Source: Bacteroidota bacterium (GTDB taxonomy: Bacteria; Bacteroidota; Bacteroidia; Chitinophagales; Chitinophagaceae). Taken from it: 14,846 nucleotides of DNA. Both the position numbers and the translations under genes were made by a program. Location: positions 1 to 14,846 of the forward strand of contig CANHIR010000028.1 of NCBI GenBank assembly GCA_947461015.1. Direction: 5' to 3'. This document shows, piece after piece, positions 7,136-13,604 of the stretch (position 1 is its first letter; each line of letters begins with the position of its first letter). The notes beneath the pieces are model-generated. The model had not been told where the DNA came from and did no database searches. It saw nothing but the letters and a program-made list of their open reading frames with translations.

Positions 7136-7978
7136 TTATTTTAGATTCACTGCATCTCCATAAAAATAAGCCGCAGTGACGCCTCCGTCCATTAATAAAT
7201 CACTACCTGTAATAAAGGCAGCATCCGGCCCCATTAAGAATGCGGCAACTGCTCCTACTTCATCTGGCATGCCTGCTCTTCCCGCAGCGGATGATGAAAT
7301 CATTTTCCTGTATCCATCTCCTCTTGGTCCATTTAATTCATCTTCTGCAAGCGGCGTCATGATAATGCCAGGACTAATGGCGTTTATTCTTGCTCCTCTT
7401 TTTCCCCACCTCACCGACTCGGCCCTAACCCTTAAAGAATTTCCTCTTTTTGAAAGTTGGTAAGCATGTAAACTATCTTTTACATTTTCTAATTGAACCA
7501 AGGAGAGTGCAAGTAGTTCATCGGAAGGCGTGACTGCTAAATCTTTGTCTTCTTTTGCTGTAAGCGCAGGTAGCCTATGACCTGATTGTGAAGAAATAAT
7601 TATACCTACACCACCTTGTGCAATTACATCCCCAAAAATTTCTATAACCAATGCAGTCCCATATAAATCTACTTTTAAAATAGTTTCTGGGCTTGCTTGT
7701 GAAGGTGAAACGCCAGCGGCATGAATTAAGCCAGTAATAGACCCTAACGCAATCGCTTTATCGGCTACATCCTTAACTGATATTCTTGAACTTACATCAA
7801 TATGAGTTGTACTAACTTCAAATCCAGCCTCAGATAGCATTTTAGAAGTTGCCGCTGCATTTTCTTTTTTAATATCGGCAATTAAGATATGCTTTCCTAT
7901 ACGCACTCTTTTTGCGATGGCTTGACCAATTGCACCTGCTCCAATTAATACAATTACTTCTTTATTTCTCATGCGCAT
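7136..7978 (-). CDS. SDR-family NAD-type oxidoreductase
   Basis: A 280-aa short-chain dehydrogenase. The nucleotide-binding motif is G13-AGAIG18-QAIA in place of the usual TGxxxGxG. The acidic D35 at the end of the second strand (ILIADIK) favours NAD(H) over NADP(H). HAAG replaces the common NNAG. The catalytic residues are likely S132 in SSQSG, Y173 and K177 (YQLSK). The Ser-Tyr distance of 41 residues is much longer than the usual 13 and recalls the insert in the 3-alpha-hydroxysteroid dehydrogenase/carbonyl reductase group. The ISPGIIMTPL and GRAGMPDEV segments and the ITGSDLLMDGG end are typical. No signal peptide, so cytoplasmic. The start could be the ATG at 7978 or the one at 7972. It begins 3 bases after the stop of the M1 peptidase gene and is surely in the same operon. 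Substrate unknown. Confidence 0.93.
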   Translation of the reverse strand: MRMRNKEVIVLIGAGAIGQAIAKRVRIGKHILIADIKKENAAATSKMLSEAGFEVSTTHIDVSSRISVKDVADKAIALGSITGLIHAAGVSPSQASPETILKVDLYGTALVIEIFGDVIAQGGVGIIISSQSGHRLPALTAKEDKDLAVTPSDELLALSLVQLENVKDSLHAYQLSKRGNSLRVRAESVRWGKRGARINAISPGIIMTPLAEDELNGPRGDGYRKMISSSAAGRAGMPDEVGAVAAFLMGPDAAFITGSDLLMDGGVTAAYFYGDAVNLK

Positions 7979-7981
7979 TAT

Positions 7982-9592
7982 TTATTGAATAAACACTTTC
8001 TTTAAATAATATCCGTTTGGATCTATCATTGGGGGGTATTGACTGGAAACTTTTATGCCATCCTTTCCAATAATTTTTCTTTCTACTTTATTATTTATCA
8101 TAAGGTCAATAGGCAAATCCATCACATAATTGGCAGGGGCAATTTGATATTGTTGATAGCCAATTTCTTTTACGTTAAAATCTAATGTATTCGTTGTTCT
8201 CAAATAAAAATCAAAAAATAATTTTAAGGAGTAACCGGCTGCATTGCTAAATAGTACTTCCACGTCCTTTGAGGTTACAAAATTATCATAAGTGTATTGT
8301 GGGTCGGTTGCTAATTTTTTTAAAGTAGGAAAGAATATTTCATCCCCTATCACATACCGTAGGCTATGCATGAAAAATGCTCCTTTTGTATAAACGTCAT
8401 TTCCAGCATAAGTTTCATCCTCCGATAATTCTTCACCCCCTACCATTGGTTTCTTAAATTTTATACTCCTTTTAAACGCGGCCATTTTAGCATCATAAGC
8501 TTCCTGTCCTCCTAAATCATAATAAGCGAGGGCTTCGGCATAAGTGCCAATTCCTTCCTGTATCCACATATGCGCCCAGTCCTTATTGGTTACTTTATTA
8601 GCCCACCACTCATGAGCATATTCGTGAAATAAATTATCCGAATATTCATGTCCGCCAATGTTTCGATATTCAAATTTATTATTAAAGGTAATCATGGTTT
8701 GATGCTCCATCCCTGAATTGGGCACTTCGGCGATTCCAATTTTTTCTTTATACCAAGGATATTCCCCAAAGTATTTTTCTAAAATTTTAGTATCTCTAAT
8801 TTTAGTTTCAATTAATTTATTAGCATGCATGGTATCTTCTTCCAAAACATAAAATTCAATTGGTACTTTATTTCCGTTAATGGTGGTATAGCTTCCTTTT
8901 GCTACTTTGTATTTCCCTATATTAAAAATCACACAATAATTACTAATGGTGTAATTGGTTTTCCAGTAATAAGTTGCTTTATTGTTTTTAAGGGTTGTTT
9001 TTTGCAATAGCCCAGGACCTGCTACTACTAATCCTTTGGGTACTGTTATATGCATATCTACCCCTTCATTGGGTTCGTCACTTGGATGATCCTTACAAGG
9101 GAAATACATTCTGCCACCTTCTTTTTGAATATTAATAGAAACCCAATCGTTACCCAAGCTGTCTTTAGCCCAAGTAAAACCGCCAAGCCAAGGTGGCTTC
9201 ACCGCAACAGGAGGGGCGCCTCCATATTTAATGTCGACCAGCTGTTTACCAATTGTAAAACCTGCTTTAGAAGTGATATATATTTTATCATCCTTCTGTT
9301 CAAAAGCAACTTCTTTTTTATTGACCAATACTTTTTCCACTGTTAATAAGTGAACCAAGTCTAACAAAATGGTATCTGTTTGCTTAGATAAGCTTAAGGT
9401 TACTATGGTATTCCCTTGAATGGTTCTTTGATTAATGTCTACATCCAAATTTATATCATAATGTCTTATATCCATGATCGCCTGAAGTGGTTTTAATTTT
9501 CCCCCAGAGGATAAATAACTTACATCTAAATTATTTTGACCCAATAGGGTATTTGCAATAAGTATGCTTAATAAAGTGATAATTTGCTTCAT
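7982..9592 (-). CDS. Exported M1-family metallopeptidase
   Basis: A 536-aa protein with a signal peptide (MKQIITLLSILIANTLLGQ). The N-terminal beta domain (about residues 35-225) has the M1 look: HYDINLDVDINQRTIQGNTIVTL. The exopeptidase motif GxMEN appears as G294-M-E296-H-Q, keeping the Glu that binds the substrate N-terminus. The zinc site is H323-E-Y-A-H327 with the third ligand E346, spaced HExxH-x18-E, followed by GTYAEA. YTKGAFFMHSLRY downstream supplies the likely transition-state Tyr. The chain stops after the catalytic domain and a short beta tail, so it lacks the long C-terminal helical domain of PepN-type enzymes. Expected role: aminopeptidase on extracytoplasmic peptides. It is the first gene of a two-gene operon with the SDR gene and is divergent from the MBL-fold gene, 98 bases between the starts; that gap holds only weak promoter-like sequence (for example TATATTTA at 9648-9655, plus strand). 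Confidence 0.95.
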   Translation of the reverse strand: MKQIITLLSILIANTLLGQNNLDVSYLSSGGKLKPLQAIMDIRHYDINLDVDINQRTIQGNTIVTLSLSKQTDTILLDLVHLLTVEKVLVNKKEVAFEQKDDKIYITSKAGFTIGKQLVDIKYGGAPPVAVKPPWLGGFTWAKDSLGNDWVSINIQKEGGRMYFPCKDHPSDEPNEGVDMHITVPKGLVVAGPGLLQKTTLKNNKATYYWKTNYTISNYCVIFNIGKYKVAKGSYTTINGNKVPIEFYVLEEDTMHANKLIETKIRDTKILEKYFGEYPWYKEKIGIAEVPNSGMEHQTMITFNNKFEYRNIGGHEYSDNLFHEYAHEWWANKVTNKDWAHMWIQEGIGTYAEALAYYDLGGQEAYDAKMAAFKRSIKFKKPMVGGEELSEDETYAGNDVYTKGAFFMHSLRYVIGDEIFFPTLKKLATDPQYTYDNFVTSKDVEVLFSNAAGYSLKLFFDFYLRTTNTLDFNVKEIGYQQYQIAPANYVMDLPIDLMINNKVERKIIGKDGIKVSSQYPPMIDPNGYYLKKVFIQ

Positions 9593-9690
9593 AGTTTTTT
9601 TATTGTTTTTAAATTTAATCCATTTACGGCAACTCGCAAATTCTTGCTATATTTAAATACCCATTATTTTAGTATTTTATTTTCGAGCCA

Positions 9691-10590
9691 ATGAAAAAGT
9701 ATTCATTAATTGCAATGCTGTTGATAGGGACTTGTGCCTTTATAAAAGCCCAAAACACCGAGACCAAATTAGTGTTATTAGGAACCGGCACTCCCTTTGC
9801 GGATCCCAATAAATCAGGTCCTTCCATGGCAATTGTGGTAAACAATACCTCCTATATAGTGGACTGTGGGCCAGGTGTGGTGCGGAGGGCAGCGCAAGCA
9901 AAAGAATTAGGGTTCCCTTCATTGGAAGCTGCGCAATTAAAAACGCTATTTATTACTCATTTACATTCAGATCATACTATAGGCTTGGCTGATATCATTT
10001 TAACACCTGCTGTTTTAGACCGCAATGCACCTATTAATATTTATGGGCCTATAGGCACAAAAAAAATGACCCATCATATCATGGAAGCTTATAAAGAAGA
10101 TATTGAAATAAGAATAAAGGGATTGGAAAAAGGAGACGCTATCGCCTACAAAGTAAATACCACTGAAATTAAAGAAGGAGAAATTTATAAAGACAGTAAT
10201 ATTATTGTAACTGCCTTTAATGTGAAGCATGGGCAATGGGAAAATGCATTTGGCTTTGTCTTTCAAACCAAGGATAAGAAAATTGTAGTTTCTGGAGATT
10301 GTACTTACAGTGAAAACTTAATTAAATATGCAAAGGATTGCGACATCTTAGTTCATGAGGTATACGCTGATGCAGGCTTAAAAAAACGCACGCAAAGATG
10401 GCAGGATTATCATTCCACTTTTCATACCTCCACGTTTCAATTAGCGGATATTGCCAAGCAAGTAAAACCTAAACTACTCATACTCAATCATCAATTAACA
10501 TTTGGCACTACATTGCAAAGCCTGCTAGAGGAAGTAAAGTCAAAATACACTGGTGCAGTGGTAAATGGGGCAGATTTAGATGTTTATTAA
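9691..10590 (+). CDS. Exported metallo-beta-lactamase-fold hydrolase
   Basis: A 299-aa protein with a signal peptide (MKKYSLIAMLLIGTCAFIKAQ). The MBL zinc site is complete: H90-L-H92-S-D94-H95, H180 (VKHGQWENAF), bridging D203 (VSGDCTYS) and H267 (LILNHQ). The opening LVLLGTGTPFADPNKSGPS with VDCGPGVVRR and the YHSTFHTST stretch place it near the RNase Z-like/arylsulfatase AtsA-like branch, not among true beta-lactamases. Being exported, it is unlikely to be a tRNA-processing RNase Z; a phosphodiester, sulfate ester or lactone hydrolase acting outside the cytoplasm is more likely. The substrate is unknown. The dioxygenase-like gene follows on the same strand after 65 bases without a visible terminator, so the two may share a transcript although the second product is cytoplasmic. 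Confidence 0.93.
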   Translation: MKKYSLIAMLLIGTCAFIKAQNTETKLVLLGTGTPFADPNKSGPSMAIVVNNTSYIVDCGPGVVRRAAQAKELGFPSLEAAQLKTLFITHLHSDHTIGLADIILTPAVLDRNAPINIYGPIGTKKMTHHIMEAYKEDIEIRIKGLEKGDAIAYKVNTTEIKEGEIYKDSNIIVTAFNVKHGQWENAFGFVFQTKDKKIVVSGDCTYSENLIKYAKDCDILVHEVYADAGLKKRTQRWQDYHSTFHTSTFQLADIAKQVKPKLLILNHQLTFGTTLQSLLEEVKSKYTGAVVNGADLDVY

Positions 10591-10655
10591 GCCGTAGTTT
10601 TTACCATATTTTTCATAAATTGAGGATACACCCAATTTAAATAAAACAAATTACT

Positions 10656-12080
10656 ATGTCTATTTTATCTAATTACACGGACGGCTTTTTTAATGTAAGT
10701 GCTGAGCATGGATTTTTACCAATAAAAGCCCCACTCGTAAAATTACCCAGCCAATACGAAGATTTACAAACAGTTTTGGACCATATGCCTGTTGTATTAA
10801 GTGAAAATGAATTTGGGTATTTGAATACGGAAGATGGCATTGTTGCACCCACTTTGGCGATCAAAAATCATTTAAGTGCAGTAGAAAAAGAGGAAGACAT
10901 TTTTGTTTTACAAGCTTTATTTAGATCCTATAGTTTTTTAGCCTCTGCTTATTTATTAGAGCCCTCTTTTCAGCAATATAGAAAGGATGGTAAATATGGG
11001 AAAGCAAGAAATGTATTACCTGCAAATATTGCACAGCCTTTTTGTAAAGTAGCGGATAAATTAAATGTTTTTGCTTGGCTAGATTATCATTATGCCTATT
11101 CATTAGGTAATTACCAAAAGTTAAACGAGGCCGGCGATTTGAATTGGGAAAATATAACCATGTGTAACCGATTTTCTGGTCAACCCGACGAGGTGGGTTT
11201 TATTATGTTGCATGTAGATATCAATCGTTTTTCAGCAAATTTAGTGGGCACTGTAATGCAAACCATTCAGGCCTTAAATAGTGGAGCACAAACGGTAGGC
11301 GACTTGTTGGAAAAGAATTGGTCAACCATGAAGCAAATGAATGAGCGAAGGAAAGAAATGTGGAAGGCTTCAAGATGGCAGCGATACAATGATTTTAGAA
11401 TTTTCATAATGGGGGTGAAGGGGAATACCGCATTATTTGGTGACGGAGTGGTGTATGAAAATGTATGGGAGGAGCCTAAAGCATTCAGAGGTCAAACAGG
11501 CGCACAGGATGATATTATTCCAATGCAAGATATTTTTTCGGGTGTTATTTTTTATTACCCCGAAAATGAACTCACTAAATATTTATTAGATCTTAGATTA
11601 TACCGCCCCACCTGCGTGCAGGATTTTTTCAAAGACCTTGAAAACTCAATGAAAACTTTGCATCCAAAAGGCTTAATGGGTAAACTCGTTGAAAACAAAG
11701 ATGTAACCGGCCTTTGCTATTTATTAGGCATATTAGAAGAGATTTATCATTTTAGAAATGGTCATTGGCAGTTTGTTCAAAAATATATAATGGCAAACAC
11801 CAAGTATGCAATGGCTACAGGGGGCACCCCAATTACTTCTTGGATCCCCAATCAAATTTTATCTGTGATTCATCAAATGGAGGATGTGGTTGCTGCAATT
11901 ACCGCGATCGGTGCTTCAGATCAAGAAGAAGCCAATTCCATTTTTGAAAAAAATATAAAATTGCTACCTACTAAAAAAGGATTGATTGACGGACAACTTG
12001 CTTTAATTCATAATAATGATTTTTCTGCAGAAGCGGTGTTTGCTTTGAACCAGAAATTTGGATATGATGATACAAAGTAA
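10656..12080 (+). CDS. Indoleamine 2,3-dioxygenase-like haem protein
   Basis: A 474-aa protein with no signal peptide. The C-terminal half follows the IDO family: FSGQPDEVGF, then FRIFIMGVKGN, DGVVYENVWEEPKAFRGQTGAQDD, LRLYRP and HWQFVQKYI. H370 in that last motif lines up with the proximal haem ligand (His346 of human IDO1), and ATGGTP at 387-392 matches the TGGT loop. R248 (DFRIF) aligns with the substrate-carboxylate Arg231 of human IDO1. By an ungapped alignment the residues before it (QRYND) do not keep the Phe226 of IDO1, so the distal pocket may differ. Family role: haem-dependent oxidative opening of the indole ring of tryptophan to N-formylkynurenine, but several bacterial relatives do other chemistry. 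No kynurenine-pathway gene lies nearby. The product is somewhat longer than the usual ~400 aa. Cytoplasmic. Confidence 0.9.
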   Translation: MSILSNYTDGFFNVSAEHGFLPIKAPLVKLPSQYEDLQTVLDHMPVVLSENEFGYLNTEDGIVAPTLAIKNHLSAVEKEEDIFVLQALFRSYSFLASAYLLEPSFQQYRKDGKYGKARNVLPANIAQPFCKVADKLNVFAWLDYHYAYSLGNYQKLNEAGDLNWENITMCNRFSGQPDEVGFIMLHVDINRFSANLVGTVMQTIQALNSGAQTVGDLLEKNWSTMKQMNERRKEMWKASRWQRYNDFRIFIMGVKGNTALFGDGVVYENVWEEPKAFRGQTGAQDDIIPMQDIFSGVIFYYPENELTKYLLDLRLYRPTCVQDFFKDLENSMKTLHPKGLMGKLVENKDVTGLCYLLGILEEIYHFRNGHWQFVQKYIMANTKYAMATGGTPITSWIPNQILSVIHQMEDVVAAITAIGASDQEEANSIFEKNIKLLPTKKGLIDGQLALIHNNDFSAEAVFALNQKFGYDDTK

Positions 12081-12195
12081 TTTTGTGGATAGTGCTGTTA
12101 TGAGCGTATCCTATAAAACAATAGTTATGAAAGAAAAAGCTACATTAGATCCAAAAATACTTATCAACGATAGGTTATTGAATCTATTATTGTAA
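12064..12195 (+). CDS. Possible small ORF (43 aa) overlapping the dioxygenase gene end
   Basis: An ORF in the +1 frame relative to the dioxygenase gene starts at a tandem ATGATG inside its last codons and runs 43 codons to TAA at 12193-12195. Further in-frame ATGs lie at 12100 and 12127. The product (MMIQSNFVDSAVMSVSYKT..., ending LINDRLLNLLL) has no domain I recognise and no membrane segment. Overlap with a stop codon can mean translational coupling, but the length is short enough for chance. It may also be a relic of a larger gene. The rest of the gap to 12331 shows no clear feature. Confidence 0.25.
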   Translation: MMIQSNFVDSAVMSVSYKTIVMKEKATLDPKILINDRLLNLLL

Positions 12196-12331
12196 CATAG
12201 AAAATATGTTCATCAGTAAAAACTACAATTAATAAATAATAAGGTGTAATAATTAAGACTTTCATTATCTGGAACTTTGCATAAGTCCTTTTTAACAAAT
12301 AAAGAGGAATGAATGATAAAAAATACTAGAT

Positions 12332-12667
12332 ATGAAAAAGAATTTATTAAATGCGATATGTTTCATTGCAATTGCATTGATTGGAATAAACAAAAGTTTT
12401 GCGCAAGAATCGGTAAGTGTTTCTTCCATCACAGCTCCACCATTATTTTCAGGAAACAATGGCTTTAGAACCTGGTCAGTTGGTATACATGCAGGTGCAA
12501 TGATGCCCTTTTCTGCTTTTGGAGGTAAAACAAGTTTTTCCAATGGGTTACAAACATTAGCTTACGGCGGGTATATTAAATACCAAGCTTCACATGTAAT
12601 TGGCATTCAAGTTGATGTTATCGGAGGCTCAAATAATGCAATTAGCGACTTCGCAAATTACAGATAG
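12332..12667 (+). CDS. Truncated OmpA-type outer-membrane barrel protein
   Basis: The 111-aa product starts with a signal peptide (MKKNLLNAICFIAIALIGINKSFAQ) and continues with FRTWSVGIHAGAMMPFSAFGG, a long loop, LAYGGYIKYQASHVIGIQVDVIGG. This is the pattern of the first beta strands of the N-terminal barrel in Bacteroidota OmpA-family proteins, which I know as about 400 aa or more with a C-terminal peptidoglycan-binding OmpA domain. Here the frame stops at residue 111, after about three or four strands, with no OmpA domain downstream. A barrel could not close from this piece, so the gene is most likely broken although its start is intact. Downstream bases continue in another frame with an unrelated-looking sequence. 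Confidence 0.6.
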   Translation: MKKNLLNAICFIAIALIGINKSFAQESVSVSSITAPPLFSGNNGFRTWSVGIHAGAMMPFSAFGGKTSFSNGLQTLAYGGYIKYQASHVIGIQVDVIGGSNNAISDFANYR

Positions 12668-12764
12668 CGAATTAGAAGCTACTACTATTCACAAGCATTT
12701 TAGAACTTCATATAATCCTAAAGAAGCCTTTGTGTATGAAGATTTACCTTCTTTAGCATTGTAG
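12636..12764 (+). pseudogene. Possible gene 3' fragment overlapping the truncated OmpA-type gene
   Basis: In the +1 frame relative to the OmpA-type gene an open stretch runs from 12600 to the TAG at 12762-12764, with ATGs at 12615 and 12636. From 12636 it encodes 42 aa including ELEATTIHKHFRTSYNPKEA and ending EDLPSLAL. The composition looks like real protein (few rare patterns, mixed charge), and does not resemble the OmpA family. It may be the 3' end of another gene joined here by deletion, or a frameshifted continuation. I cannot name it. Confidence 0.25.
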
Positions 12765-12822
12765 CTATTTATCCAAATTTAAAATAACATTATTTAAAAT
12801 AAATAGGTCCTTTAGCGAATGT

Positions 12823-13488
12823 TTAAGGCAAACTATTATAGGCTTGTATTGCCTGTACAATATCTACTTCCTTTTTTAAGTTTAATTTCTTTTCTGCAAT
12901 CATTGCATTAATGTCTGCTTCTCTGTCCATTAAAAAAGCCATCACATCCTCTTTACTTAAGCGAATAAATTTAAATTGGTCTCCTTTCTTAATATAGTAT
13001 CTGCTGGTATTAGAAAATGTTTTTACCATGCCTGCATTAATCTCACTCATTTCAGATACTTGTTTAATATCCGATCGGTAAAATTGCACAGTACCTGTGC
13101 CTACTAAAACTTGCACATATTGATCCGGCTTTAGCCCTGCCTGATTCAAACCTTTTGTGAATACTAGTTCAGTTTTAGTGTCTGGCCATTTTGAAAATAA
13201 TTTTACTTCTACTATTTTATCAACTAATTCAAATGCATCTCCTTCTTTATTATAAAAAAGGGCATTGTCAAATAAGTTTAGCTTTAATTCAAGATCATTG
13301 TATATGCCTAAATTAGTGGTGACAATTCCACGCATCCATTTGTCTTGTAAAAATGGAGTACCTCTAATGCCAGCATATTTTTCTGGATTAAAATTTTTGC
13401 TTGAAACAGGATCTTGTAATTGAAGCAATTGTGCTTGCGCTGTATATAAGGAAGTACATAGAAAAAGACTAAATAGTATTTTTTTCAT
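12823..13488 (-). CDS. Exported protein of unknown function (221 aa)
   Basis: The ATG at 13488-13486 gives MKKILFSLFLCTSLYTAQAQ, a normal signal peptide with no lipobox Cys after the cleavage site. A GTG two codons upstream (13494) is possible but less likely. The mature protein has GTPFLQDKWMRGIV, a beta-rich core (IYNDLELKLNLFDNALFYNKEG, VQVLVGTGTVQFYRSD), and a C-terminal helix with KLSKEDVMAF-like and AEKKLNLKKEVDIVQAI segments. I recognise this only as a type of conserved-looking secreted Bacteroidota hypothetical, with the PFL.DKW..G motif; no function is known to me. It appears as a single gene between the SusD terminator and the degraded OmpA region, on the minus strand, and has no clear terminator of its own. 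Confidence 0.85.
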   Translation of the reverse strand: MKKILFSLFLCTSLYTAQAQLLQLQDPVSSKNFNPEKYAGIRGTPFLQDKWMRGIVTTNLGIYNDLELKLNLFDNALFYNKEGDAFELVDKIVEVKLFSKWPDTKTELVFTKGLNQAGLKPDQYVQVLVGTGTVQFYRSDIKQVSEMSEINAGMVKTFSNTSRYYIKKGDQFKFIRLSKEDVMAFLMDREADINAMIAEKKLNLKKEVDIVQAIQAYNSLP

Positions 13489-13548
13489 AATCACATTTTA
13501 GAACCTAAAACTAATTGCTTTGCTCCATTTTTAGAAATAAAAATCGTT

Positions 13549-13583
13549 AAAAAAAGAAAGGCCGCCATAAAGGCAGCCTTTCT
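13549..13583 (-). terminator. Intrinsic terminator of the SusD-family gene
   Basis: The stem AGAAAGGC-C-GCC / GGC-A-GCCTTTCT (13555-13583) has 11 pairs with one mismatch and the 5-base loop ATAAA. On the minus strand it is followed by a T-run (A-run 13549-13555 on the plus strand). It lies 21 bases after the stop of the SusD gene and so should end that transcript before the secreted-protein gene. Confidence 0.9.
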
Positions 13584-13604
13584 ATATAAAATTGCAGGGG
13601 AGGA

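Noticed and set aside
7100..7145. AT-rich imperfect hairpin between the convergent stops at 7117 and 7136 as a two-way terminator
   Set aside because: Only six A-T pairs in a row with mismatches beyond; too weak to call a terminator.
8641..8720. M1 peptidase motif GMEHQ in place of GxMEN as a sign of lost activity
   Set aside because: The key Glu and the full HExxH-x18-E zinc site are kept, and the EHQ variant is, to my knowledge, common in Bacteroidota M1 proteins.
12271..12280. GAACTTTG as -7 promoter element for the OmpA-type gene
   Set aside because: It differs from TAnnTTTG at the first base and lacks a clear upstream TTTG partner, so it is not supported enough to list.
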